DNA of 64,000 nt from DASVHS01 sp036390755. GTDB taxonomy: Bacteria > Acidobacteriota > Thermoanaerobaculia > Gp7-AA8. The notes beneath the pieces are model-generated. The model saw only the letters and a list, made by a program, of their open reading frames with translations, did not search any database and was not told the origin of the DNA. Shown piece after piece: positions 43,490 to 51,494 of this stretch. Numbering within the stretch: position 1 is the stretch's first letter; each line of letters begins with the position of its first letter. The position numbers and the translations under genes were made by a program. Where the stretch lies: positions 32,776-96,775 of the forward strand of contig DASWBH010000389.1 in assembly GCA_036390755.1 (NCBI GenBank), written 5' to 3'.

Positions 43490-44848
43490 CTACTCGGACG
43501 ATGTCCTGCGGGGCTTGATCTTGACTCCCTTCGGGATATCGCGCACGGCCTGCGGCTCGAATCGGTCCGCAGTGCGGTTCAGTAGCCTGGCGATTCCACG
43601 CTCGTCGGCATCCTCGCGGTCGCTGCAGCGGTCGCACTGATGCGGCTGGCGTTGAACGTCGTCGTATCGGCCGATGACGCCTTCGAAGTTGCGGTAGACG
43701 ATCGAGTCGCCGTAGTTGCCAAGGACGTAGTTCGGCATCAGCGGGACTTTGCCGCCGCCTCCGGGCGCGTCGAGAACGAACTGCGGCACGGCAAGACCTG
43801 ACGTGTGGCCGCGCAGGAATTCGATGATCTCGATGCCTTCGCCGACCGACGTGCGGAAATGCTCGGCGCCCATGACCTGGTCGCAGAGGTAGAGGTAGTA
43901 CGGCCGCACGCGAATCTTCATCAGTCCCTGCACGAGGTCGCGCATCGTGTACGGGCAGTCGTTCACACCGCGCAGCAACACGGCCTGGTTGTTCACCGGG
44001 ATCCCGGCGCGCAGCAGGCGATCGCATGCCGCTGCCGACTCCGGCGTGATCTCGTTGGGATGATTGAAGTGCGTGTTGATCCAGATGGGGTGGTACTTCT
44101 CGAGCAGCGACGTGAGCTCCGCGTCGATGCGCTGGGGCAGGAAGACGGGAACTCGCGAGCCGAAGCGGATGATCTCGACGTGCGGAATCGCCCGCAGACC
44201 GGCGAGGATCTTCTCGAGGTACGTCAGCGACAGTGACAGCGGATCGCCGCCGCTGACGATGACGTCGCGGATTTCGGGATGCTGCGCCACGTATTGCAGC
44301 ATCGACTCGATCTTGCGCTGTCCGGTCGTACCATCCTCGTCGACCCACTTCCGCTTGCGCGTGCAATAGCGGCAGTACAGCGGGCAATACGACGTCACGA
44401 GAAAGAGGCAACGATCGGGATAGCGATGGACGATGCCCGTGACCGGTGAGTCGCCCTCCTCATTCAACGGATCCCAGACCAGCTCGCCCGGATTGATCGC
44501 TTCGTCAGGCGACGGCACCGACTGCACTCGCAGCGGATCGCGGGGATTGTCGAAGTCGATCAGGCACAGGTAATACGGAGTGATCGCCGTCCGATAGAGC
44601 TCGAAGATCTCGTCCATCCTGGCGATCGAGAACTCATCGATCGAGAAGAGCTGGGTGATCTGTTCGAGCGTGGTGACGCGGTTCTTCTGCTGCCACTTCC
44701 AGTCATTCCACTGTGCGTCGGTGACGGAAGGGTAGAGCCGCGCCCGGTTGCGGCGATAAATGTCGAGATGTTTTTTCTGGGGAGACGAGGAGGGTTCAGC
44801 CAGTGGTGAGGCGGACGGGGGTTCGTCAGAAGCTTGAACGGAGCTCAT
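43490..44848 (-). CDS. kamA: Lysine 2,3-aminomutase (KamA family radical SAM)
   Basis: A 452-residue radical SAM enzyme expected to convert L-lysine to L-beta-lysine. The [4Fe-4S] motif is CPLYCRYC (Cys155, Cys159, Cys162), with GGDPLSLS following. PLP binds Lys367 in DAPGGGGK. The lysine side-chain Asp residues of the clostridial enzyme (Asp293 and Asp330, 37 apart) correspond to Asp323 and Asp360 here, also 37 apart. Zinc Cys residues 298, 405 and 408 are visible. ATG 44848 is chosen because AGGA lies 8 bases upstream; a TTG at 44872 is possible. It is the first gene of the run with two ATP-grasp ligases and a GNAT. Confidence 0.92.
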   Translation of the reverse strand: MSSVQASDEPPSASPLAEPSSSPQKKHLDIYRRNRARLYPSVTDAQWNDWKWQQKNRVTTLEQITQLFSIDEFSIARMDEIFELYRTAITPYYLCLIDFDNPRDPLRVQSVPSPDEAINPGELVWDPLNEEGDSPVTGIVHRYPDRCLFLVTSYCPLYCRYCTRKRKWVDEDGTTGQRKIESMLQYVAQHPEIRDVIVSGGDPLSLSLTYLEKILAGLRAIPHVEIIRFGSRVPVFLPQRIDAELTSLLEKYHPIWINTHFNHPNEITPESAAACDRLLRAGIPVNNQAVLLRGVNDCPYTMRDLVQGLMKIRVRPYYLYLCDQVMGAEHFRTSVGEGIEIIEFLRGHTSGLAVPQFVLDAPGGGGKVPLMPNYVLGNYGDSIVYRNFEGVIGRYDDVQRQPHQCDRCSDREDADERGIARLLNRTADRFEPQAVRDIPKGVKIKPRRTSSE

Positions 44849-44942
44849 GGCGCGCATCCTTTCTGCGTGCAACTAGGTATTTTCCTCAGCCGGATGAGTG
44901 ACGGACCGGGGCGGAAGACGGAGTCTTTGACGTTCATTCGAG

Positions 44943-46199
44943 TCACTTCAATCGTGCCGACTCGAGCAATTGCTCTGCCGAGTACGGCTCGAACAAGTGT
45001 ACGGCATGATGCGGCACCCATACACGAAAGATTGTGCCCTGCTCGGTCACGGTCTGCTCGTACACCTCGGCGAGCTCGTGGAGCTTCGCCGCCATGCGCG
45101 AGTCTTCGTGCGGAACGTGGAGGCGCATCATCTCGCCGTCGGCACGTTCGCGTACGCTGACCGCGGCGATGAGGCGGTCGATGCCTTCGCCGGTCAGCGC
45201 CGAGACAGCGATCGATGCCTCGCGGCGCGGCATGAAGTGATCGTCGAACTGGTCGACCTTGTTGTAGACCTCGATGACGCGCTCGCGGTCGACGCCGAGG
45301 TCGTCGAGAACCTGCTCGCCGATCTCGCGCTGCTCGTGGAACTGCGGATGGCTGCCGTCGATGACGTGCAGCACGAGGTCGGCGGAAACAGCTTCCTCCA
45401 TCGTCGAACGGAACGACGCCACGAGGTGGTGCGGGAGCTTGCGGATGAACCCGACGGTGTCGATGATGACGGTCTCGCGCGGCATCTCGAACGCGGCGCG
45501 CTGCGACTTGGCATCGAGCGTGGCGAAAAGCTTGTCGATGGCGACAGCATCGCCGTGGGTCAGCCGGTTGAACAGCGTCGACTTGCCGGCGTTCGTGTAG
45601 CCGACGAGGGCGACGGTGAATGCGGCCGTCCTCGACTTCCGCTGCGTCTCCCGTGTCTGCTCGATCTTCGCGAGGTCGGTCTTGAGGCGGCTGATCCGCG
45701 TGCGCACGATGCGGCGGTCCATTTCGAGCTGCGTCTCACCGACGCCGCGCTTCGCGCCGGCGCCGCCGGCCTGCCGCGAGAGATGCGACCACTGACGCGT
45801 CAGGCGCGGCAGCATGTACTCGAGCTGCGCGAGCTCGACCTGCGTGCGCGACTCGCGGCTGCGCGCGCGGCCGGCGAAGATCTCCAGAATGAGCGCGCTG
45901 CGATCCATCACCGGGATGCCGATGATCTTCTCCAGATTGCGGACCTGAGCAGGCGAAAGGTCATCGTCGAACACGACCAGCGTCGCGCCTTCGCGCTCGG
46001 CTTTCGATTTCATCTGCTCGGCCTTACCGCTGCCGAAGAACGTCGCCGGATCGGGGCGCTGCCGTTTGGCGAACACGCGATCGACGACCGAGCCACCGGC
46101 CGTCTCGATCAGCTTCGTCAGTTCTTCGAGGTGTTCTTCAGCAACCGTGCGCGTCAGGTCTGGCAGGACGAGACCTGCGGCGATGACTTTGTCGATCAT
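44943..46199 (-). CDS. hflX: GTPase HflX
   Basis: A 418-residue ribosome-associated GTPase. The N-terminal HflX domain (AEEHLEELTKLIETAGG, TFFGSGKAEQMK, LVVFDDDLSPAQVRNLEK, DRSALILEIFAGRARSRESRTQVELAQLEYMLPRL) leads to the signature GGAGAKRGVGETQLEMDRR and the G domain: G1 GYTNAGKST, G3 DTVGFI, G4 NKVD, G5 SALTGEGID. HflX splits stalled or stressed 70S ribosomes. Length is normal. It is divergent from waaA and lies 94 bases upstream of the kamA start on the same strand. Confidence 0.95.
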   Translation of the reverse strand: MIDKVIAAGLVLPDLTRTVAEEHLEELTKLIETAGGSVVDRVFAKRQRPDPATFFGSGKAEQMKSKAEREGATLVVFDDDLSPAQVRNLEKIIGIPVMDRSALILEIFAGRARSRESRTQVELAQLEYMLPRLTRQWSHLSRQAGGAGAKRGVGETQLEMDRRIVRTRISRLKTDLAKIEQTRETQRKSRTAAFTVALVGYTNAGKSTLFNRLTHGDAVAIDKLFATLDAKSQRAAFEMPRETVIIDTVGFIRKLPHHLVASFRSTMEEAVSADLVLHVIDGSHPQFHEQREIGEQVLDDLGVDRERVIEVYNKVDQFDDHFMPRREASIAVSALTGEGIDRLIAAVSVRERADGEMMRLHVPHEDSRMAAKLHELAEVYEQTVTEQGTIFRVWVPHHAVHLFEPYSAEQLLESARLK

Positions 46200-46253
46200 T
46201 CAGTACTGATGAGATAACTATACAGACGTCTGAGCATTCCCGCGCGGTGAAGT

Positions 46254-46259
46254 TATGAT
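46254..46259 (+). promoter_or_regulatory. -10-like box (TATGAT) before waaA
   Basis: TATGAT lies 8 bases before the waaA ATG (46268) with no ribosome site between. Nearby in the 68-base divergent gap are two perfect short palindromes, CAGTACTG (46201-46208) and CAGACGTCTG (46223-46232). A -35 is not recognisable. Confidence 0.35.
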
Positions 46260-46267
46260 TCGCCGCC

Positions 46268-47527
46268 ATGTTCGTCCTGTACGAGGTTCTTCTGTACCTC
46301 GTCTTCATCATCACCCTGCCGTTCTTTCTGTTCACCGGCTTCCTTCGCGGCAAGTACCTGACGAACTTCCCGGAGCGGATGGGTGTTTACAGAACCCGCA
46401 ACGGCGCACATGACATCTGGCTTCACGCCGTGTCGGTCGGCGAGACGATCGCGGCGAGGCCGGTGGTCGCGGCAATTCAGCGTCTCCGACCGGGAACCTC
46501 GATCGTCATGACGACGACGACGATCACCGGACAGGCTCAGGCAAAACGGCTTTATCCCGAGGCGACGGTCACGTACTTTCCATTCGATCTCTCGTTCGCC
46601 GTACGCCGGTTCCTCGATCATCACCGGCCGCGCGTTTTCGCCACGATGGAGACCGAGATCTGGCCGAACGTGACGCGTCTCGCGCGCGAGCGCGGCCTGA
46701 AGCTGATTCTGGCGAACGGCCGCATCTCCGATCGTTCGCTGCCGCGGTATCGCGCGTTCCGGAGGATCGTGGGCAGGATCCTGGGGAACTACGACCGGAT
46801 CCTCGCCCGCGAGCAGAACGACAGCGATCGATTCGAAGCAATCGGCGCACAACCCGATCGCGTCGAGGTCACAGGCAACGTGAAGTTCGACTATGAGCCC
46901 GACCACGTGCCGCTCGACGTCGCGCCCAACCTGGAGTCCCTCATCTCCGGCCGCAAGACCCTGATCCTCGGATCGACGATGGAGGGGGAAGACGAGGCGC
47001 TGCTGCCGGAGCTCGAACGTTTCGTTCGCGAGCGCGACGCGTTCGTGGTCATCGCGCCGCGAAAAGCCGAGCGATTCGAGCTCGTCGCCGGTCTGCTCGA
47101 CACGACCTCCCTGCGTTACGTGCGTCGCTCCCAATTCGGTGAGGCGTCCCCGGCCCCGGCGGCGGACGTTCTCCTGCTGGACACCTTCGGCGAGCTCGCA
47201 CGCATCTACCGCTACGCCACCGCGGCATTCGTCGGCGGGAGCATCGCGCCGTTCGGCGGACACAATCCGATCGAGCCCGCCGCGGCCGGCGTGCCGGTGT
47301 GCTTCGGTCCTTCGATGACGAACTTCCGCGAGATCGCCGCGGCGTTTCTCGAATCCGGCGCAGCGACCGAGGTACGGAAGGCAGCGGACGTCATCGCGTT
47401 CGCTGAGCGGATGTTCGATGACGACGGGGAGCAGCGGGCCATGGGCGAACGGGCACGAGGCGTCGTCGAACGGAACCGCGGAGCCTCGGAGCGCACGGCG
47501 CGTCGGATCGTCGAGCTCCTGGCGTGA
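46268..47527 (+). CDS. waaA: 3-deoxy-D-manno-octulosonic acid transferase (Kdo transferase)
   Basis: A 419-residue GT30 enzyme that should add Kdo to lipid A precursor at the inner membrane. A single N-terminal anchor (MFVLYEVLLYLVFIITLPFFLF) precedes the acceptor domain with HAVSVGETIAARPVV, TTTTITGQAQAKRL and PFDLSFAVRRFLDHHRP. FATMETEIWPN holds the conserved Glu, then VKFDYEP, GSTMEGEDE and the C-terminal FVGGSIAPFGGHNPIEPAAAGVP, complete and diagnostic. Its stop overlaps the lpxK start by four bases (GTGA). First gene of the LPS run. Confidence 0.94.
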   Translation: MFVLYEVLLYLVFIITLPFFLFTGFLRGKYLTNFPERMGVYRTRNGAHDIWLHAVSVGETIAARPVVAAIQRLRPGTSIVMTTTTITGQAQAKRLYPEATVTYFPFDLSFAVRRFLDHHRPRVFATMETEIWPNVTRLARERGLKLILANGRISDRSLPRYRAFRRIVGRILGNYDRILAREQNDSDRFEAIGAQPDRVEVTGNVKFDYEPDHVPLDVAPNLESLISGRKTLILGSTMEGEDEALLPELERFVRERDAFVVIAPRKAERFELVAGLLDTTSLRYVRRSQFGEASPAPAADVLLLDTFGELARIYRYATAAFVGGSIAPFGGHNPIEPAAAGVPVCFGPSMTNFREIAAAFLESGAATEVRKAADVIAFAERMFDDDGEQRAMGERARGVVERNRGASERTARRIVELLA

Positions 47528-48345
47528 TCGTCCTGCTCAAGCCGGCGGAGCTGCTCTATCGCGCCGTGAACCGCGTCCGCCGTGCGCTGTATCGTGCCGG
47601 CGTCTTGAAAGCGAAGCGGCTGGACAAGCCGGTGATCTCGGTCGGCAATATCGCGCTCGGCGGAGCCGGAAAGACGCCGGCGGTGATCGCGATCTGCCGC
47701 TTTCTCGAGAAGCGCGGCTTCCGCGTAGGCGTGCTGACGCGCGGCTACGGCGGATCGGCATCGGGAGTCGTCGACGCGCTCGACGCGAAGCGTTTCGGCG
47801 ACGAGCCTGTGTTGATCAAAAAGAGCACTGAATCAGCCACTGTAATCGTCGGCGTTAATCGTTACGAGAATGCACTTCGACAATCGTGTGATGTATTCGT
47901 GCTCGATGACGGCTTCCAGCACCTCCAGCTGCATCGCGATCTCGACATCGTGATCGACGTGCCGTCCCGATTCTTTCGCGAGGGCCGATCAGCGCTGCGC
48001 GATGCGGATGTCGTCGTCGCGCGGCGCCTGCAGCTGAGGATCCCCGACGCGCTGCGCGGGCGGCGCGTGTTCGCGTTCGCCGGTCTGGCGAACAACGAAC
48101 AGTTCTTCGACGCCCTCCGCGAAGCAGGCCTTCAGGTCCTCGGCACGCGCAGCTTCCCGGACCATCACCGCTACACGCCCGACGACATCGCCGGAATTCA
48201 CGCCGAAGCACGCGACGCTGACGCAATCGTCACGACCGAAAAGGACGCGGTGAAGATCGACACGCCCGACGTGATCGCCATCCCAGCCGAATTCGTTCTC
48301 GACGACGCGGTCCTCGCGCGAATTGCCGAGGTGGCCAGTCGATGA
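47524..48345 (+). CDS. lpxK: Tetraacyldisaccharide 4'-kinase
   Basis: A 273-residue kinase that phosphorylates the lipid A disaccharide. Start GTG 47524. The Walker A GNIALGGAGKTP is clear, then VGVLTRGYGGSA, GDEPVLIKK, and DDGFQHLQLHRDLDIVI, the family core with the catalytic Asp. It is shorter than E. coli LpxK (328 residues): the loop after the Asp strand is cut down, where typical LpxK has a lid with a LPAG-like motif. DHHRYTPDDI and TTEKDAVKI near the end are conserved. Overlaps waaA and lpxL by four bases each. Confidence 0.9.
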   Translation: MIVLLKPAELLYRAVNRVRRALYRAGVLKAKRLDKPVISVGNIALGGAGKTPAVIAICRFLEKRGFRVGVLTRGYGGSASGVVDALDAKRFGDEPVLIKKSTESATVIVGVNRYENALRQSCDVFVLDDGFQHLQLHRDLDIVIDVPSRFFREGRSALRDADVVVARRLQLRIPDALRGRRVFAFAGLANNEQFFDALREAGLQVLGTRSFPDHHRYTPDDIAGIHAEARDADAIVTTEKDAVKIDTPDVIAIPAEFVLDDAVLARIAEVASR

Positions 48346-49259
48346 CGAGGAGGAAGAAGAACAGGATCCAGGCGCTCGCCGAGTACGCGTTCTATCGCGC
48401 CATCGCTGCGGCGGTGAGAGCGGCCGGCGAGGAGCGCGTCTACTCGTGGGGCGGCCGTTTCGGTTCCGCAGCACGCCTTCTGCTCCGCGGCCGCGACCGT
48501 CTGGCCATGCGCAATCTGCGCGCGGCGTTCAGCGACAAAAGTGAAAACGAGTTGCGCGCGATCCTCGACGAATGCTGGCGCCACTTCGGGCGACAGCTCC
48601 TTCAATACGTCCAGATCCAGCGAATGTCGTTCGACGAGATTCTCGCGCACTGTGAGATCGTCAACACGAATCTGTTCCACGAGGCCGCCGCCGCCGGCAA
48701 CGGCGTGATCGTGATCAGCGCGCACTACGGAAGCTGGGAGGTCGGCGGCCTGGCCATCACATCGCTGACGAACAACGTGTACACGGTGGCCCGGCGCCTC
48801 GACAATGAATACTTGCAGCGAGATCTGGTGCGACTGCGCGCGAGCACGGGCGCCGAGATTATCGATAGGCGCAACGCCGCCAGACCGCTCATGAAGGCCC
48901 TCGCGGAGAACGGCGTCGTGGTGATTCTCCCCGACCAGGCCGTGCTCCCTCAGGAGGGGATCCTCGCACCCTTCCTCGGCCGCCCGGCATGGACCACGCC
49001 AGCACCCGCCCGAATGGCCGCGAAACGAGGCTCAACGATTGTGTTCGCTTTTTGCATTCCGCAAAAAACGAGGCATCGTCTCGAGTTCGAGGAACTGATT
49101 CGTGTCGATCGACTGACTGAGGAAGAACGGGACCCGGTGGCGCTGACGACGCGAATCAACGACGTGATTTCGCGCCGCATTGCCTCCCGGCCCGACCTCT
49201 GGCTGTGGATGCACGATCGCTGGAAAGGGACGGGGGAAAGCGAAATCGCAGATGGGTAG
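48342..49259 (+). CDS. lpxL: Lipid A lauroyl/myristoyl acyltransferase (LpxL/HtrB-like)
   Basis: A 305-residue membrane-bound acyltransferase. The H-x4-E motif is in SAHYGSWEVGG, followed by ARRLDNEYLQRDL and LPDQAVLPQEGILAPFLGRPAWTTPAPARMA, the hallmark GPP-like region of the LpxL/HtrB family. The N-terminus AEYAFYRAIAAAVRAAGEE and a hydrophobic helix anchor it. It should add a secondary acyl chain to Kdo2-lipid A. The C-terminal 40 residues overlap 8 bases with waaF. The acyl specificity is not readable from sequence. Confidence 0.9.
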   Translation: MTRRKKNRIQALAEYAFYRAIAAAVRAAGEERVYSWGGRFGSAARLLLRGRDRLAMRNLRAAFSDKSENELRAILDECWRHFGRQLLQYVQIQRMSFDEILAHCEIVNTNLFHEAAAAGNGVIVISAHYGSWEVGGLAITSLTNNVYTVARRLDNEYLQRDLVRLRASTGAEIIDRRNAARPLMKALAENGVVVILPDQAVLPQEGILAPFLGRPAWTTPAPARMAAKRGSTIVFAFCIPQKTRHRLEFEELIRVDRLTEEERDPVALTTRINDVISRRIASRPDLWLWMHDRWKGTGESEIADG

Positions 49260-50289
49260 TCGCGCGGAAACAGTCGTCATCGGCTTGAACTGGGTCGGGG
49301 ACAACATCCTTGCCCTCCCCACGTACAGGGCGCTGCAGCACCGCTATCGAGCGGAAGGGGGAATCGCTGTCGCAGCGCCGGACAACGTGGCCACGCTGCT
49401 GGTTTCGTCCGGTCTTTTCAAGAAAGTGCTGCCATGGAGCAGCGATACGCGCGAGCGCATCAGCATTCTCCGCAACGGCCGTTTCCGGCGCGCCGTGATC
49501 CTCCCGAACTCGTTCCGCGCAGCGGTGATCGCGTTTGCCGCCGGAATCGAAGAGCGATGGGGTTACTCGACCGACTGCCGCCGCTTCCTTCTCACGCACG
49601 GCGTATCACGCGGCGATCGCCGTCATCAGCTCGACGACTACACGAAGCTGCTCGCCGCGATGAGCGCGCCACGCGTCGTGGACGAGATCCCGACCGTATC
49701 GCTGCCCGTTGCGACACGTGAAAAAGCGCGGAAGCGCCTCCGCACTCTCGGTGTCATGCTCGACCGCCCGCTTTTCGGCATTCATGCCGGCGGTTTGTAC
49801 GGACGGGCCAAGCACTGGGGCGACCAACGCTACTGCGAAGTGGCCACGCGCCTTCGCGCCGACGGGTACGACGTCGTCCTGCTGACGAGCCCCGGCGAGC
49901 GCGAACAGGCCGAAGCGATCGCTACATCGTGCGATGGGTTGCCGCTGATTGGCGAAGACGGGGACGTGCTGCATCTCGCCGCTGCAATCTCCCACTGCTC
50001 CGTCATCATCACCAACGATAGCGGTCCGCTGCATCTCGCCGCTGCGCTCGCGGTTCCGTCGGTCTCGATCTTCGGTCCGACTGATCCGGGCCGCACGGTC
50101 ATTCCCGGCGCCACGCGCGTGATCCAGAAGGACATCGGATGCGGTCCCTGTTATCAGAAGGAGTGCCCGCTCGGCCACCATCGCTGCATGACCGAGATCT
50201 CGGTCGACGAGGTGTACGGCGCGGCAGTGGGGCTCTTCAACGAGATCGACGGGCGGCTCGAAACTGACGTCGAACGTCGCGTCCTCTGA
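49252..50289 (+). CDS. waaF: ADP-heptose:LPS heptosyltransferase II-like (GT9)
   Basis: A 345-residue GT9 glycosyltransferase. The N-terminus VVIGLNWVGDNILALPTYRAL matches the WaaF start (NWIGD pattern), then ILPNSFRAAVIAFAAGIEERWGY. In the C-terminal domain, GIHAGGLYGRAKHWGDQRY, VVLLTSPGEREQAEAI, NDSGPLHLAAALAVPSVSIFGPTDPGRT and GCGPCYQKECPLGHHRCM are diagnostic, the last being a Cys-rich patch typical of GT9. ATG 49252 overlaps the lpxL end by 8 bases. It should add the second heptose to inner core LPS; no waaC or heptose synthesis genes are in the window. Confidence 0.9.
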   Translation: MGSRAETVVIGLNWVGDNILALPTYRALQHRYRAEGGIAVAAPDNVATLLVSSGLFKKVLPWSSDTRERISILRNGRFRRAVILPNSFRAAVIAFAAGIEERWGYSTDCRRFLLTHGVSRGDRRHQLDDYTKLLAAMSAPRVVDEIPTVSLPVATREKARKRLRTLGVMLDRPLFGIHAGGLYGRAKHWGDQRYCEVATRLRADGYDVVLLTSPGEREQAEAIATSCDGLPLIGEDGDVLHLAAAISHCSVIITNDSGPLHLAAALAVPSVSIFGPTDPGRTVIPGATRVIQKDIGCGPCYQKECPLGHHRCMTEISVDEVYGAAVGLFNEIDGRLETDVERRVL

Positions 50290-50372
50290 GCGAATCTCAC
50301 ATCGCCCGGTGACCACTCGCACCGCAGGTTGTGCGCAGGAGAAGTAGACATGAGGGTCTGAGGAGGCACCCC

Positions 50373-50885
50373 ATGTCCGTTACCGCTATCGGTCGCGCAT
50401 TCTTCAAGTTCCGCGGCACACGCGTCGTCACCTGTCCGGAAAATCATCAGCCCGTAGCCGTTCGCGTCTCCGCGATGCGGTCGACTGAGTCGTTGCGTCT
50501 CGGCTCCTGCACGAGGTGGCCGGAAAAAGAAGGATGCGACGAAGCGTGCGTCCGTCAGATCGAAGAATCGCCCGAGGCGACTCTGGTGCGCGCGATTGCG
50601 ACGGATTGGTACACGGCGAAGAAATGCGTCGTCTGCCACGCTCCGATCGCGAAGATCGTGTGGCACGAGCGCCCGCCTGCAGTCCTGGCTCCCGACGGAA
50701 CGAGCCGCGAGTGGAAGGATGTCGCCCCGCAGGATCTGCCGGCCGTGCTGGCGACACACCAGCCGGTCTGCTGGAAGTGCCATGTGACCGAATCGTTCCG
50801 GCGCGAGCACGCGCCGCTCGTGGTCGAGCGTCCGCGGCCGGTTGAGCCGGAGCGGACGCTCGAGCCGTCGGTCAACGTCTACTAG
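50373..50885 (+). CDS. Cysteine-rich hypothetical protein with two CXXCH motifs
   Basis: A 170-residue protein of unknown family. It has eight cysteines (21, 46, 55, 59, 85, 88, 133, 136) of which two pairs are CXXCH: CVVCH (85-89) and CWKCH (133-137). Such motifs bind haem c in exported proteins, but there is no signal peptide or membrane segment, so zinc or metal binding in the cytoplasm is more likely. The N-terminus CPENHQPVAVRV and the CTRWPEKEGCDEAC cluster are distinct. AGGAGG is 7 bases before ATG 50373. Its stop lies in a hairpin shared with the convergent neighbour. Confidence 0.65.
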   Translation: MSVTAIGRAFFKFRGTRVVTCPENHQPVAVRVSAMRSTESLRLGSCTRWPEKEGCDEACVRQIEESPEATLVRAIATDWYTAKKCVVCHAPIAKIVWHERPPAVLAPDGTSREWKDVAPQDLPAVLATHQPVCWKCHVTESFRREHAPLVVERPRPVEPERTLEPSVNVY

Positions 50886-50898
50886 CGCATTTCGCTAG
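50882..50898. terminator. Small shared hairpin at convergent stop codons
   Basis: CTAGCG (50882-50887) and CGCTAG (50893-50898) pair around a 5-base loop. Each arm contains the stop of one convergent gene: TAG of the Cys-rich gene and TAG of the alpha/beta gene. There is no T-run, so its value as a terminator is weak. Confidence 0.35.
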
Positions 50899-51428
50899 GC
50901 GACGACGGCAACGCGGACGAGTTTGTCGGCAAACCAGCGCACGGTCTTGTCGACCATTGCGCGAACGGCTTCTTCGCCATTGCCGTGCACGATCTCGATG
51001 CGGCGTTCGCTCTTGATCAGCGCGAGCGCCTCGCGGTTCACGCGGAGCACCGGCATGTCGTTGACCAGCAGCATCGTCGGTACGTGAACCTCGCGTAACT
51101 CATCGACTGCGAGATCGGTGCGGCCGTTCACCGCGACGACGGCGCTGATCTTGTCCGGCCTCTGCGAGGCGGCGATGATCGCGCCGGCAGCGGTGGTGGC
51201 GTAGCCGAGAATACCTACGGGAACGTCTGGTGGCGCGGCGGCGATCTCCTCGAGAATCCGCTCGGCCATGAAATCAGCATCGTGCCGGTAACGCGCCGCC
51301 TCATCCTCGCTGAAGAGAGAAACGCTCAACAGACCGATGCCCTGAACTGCGAGCTCGGTCGCGAGAAATGCGTCGGTGGCAATGGGAAGCGAGCCAGGCG
51401 CAGTGCAGCGGATGACAGTCGCTTTCAT
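50895..51428 (-). CDS. Alpha/beta-hydrolase-like protein without catalytic serine
   Basis: A 177-residue protein like the compact dienelactone-hydrolase-type alpha/beta fold found near phosphoribosyltransferases. The region PVGILGYATTAAGAIIAAS is where the nucleophile elbow (GxSxG, here usually GASTGA) is expected, but Ser is replaced by Ala-Thr, so it lacks the usual nucleophile. Then ISAVVAVNGRTDLAVDELREVHVPTMLLVNDMPVLRVN follows the family. The C-terminal His is not obvious. It is last in the hyp-to-nickel run, 66 bases after the NicO gene. A non-catalytic role is the simplest reading. Confidence 0.7.
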   Translation of the reverse strand: MKATVIRCTAPGSLPIATDAFLATELAVQGIGLLSVSLFSEDEAARYRHDADFMAERILEEIAAAPPDVPVGILGYATTAAGAIIAASQRPDKISAVVAVNGRTDLAVDELREVHVPTMLLVNDMPVLRVNREALALIKSERRIEIVHGNGEEAVRAMVDKTVRWFADKLVRVAVVA

Positions 51429-51494
51429 GTCGACCGTTGTAACCCGCGCTAGGGAAGGCCGGTGGTGACACGAGCTAACTGCAGGTGTGACCGC

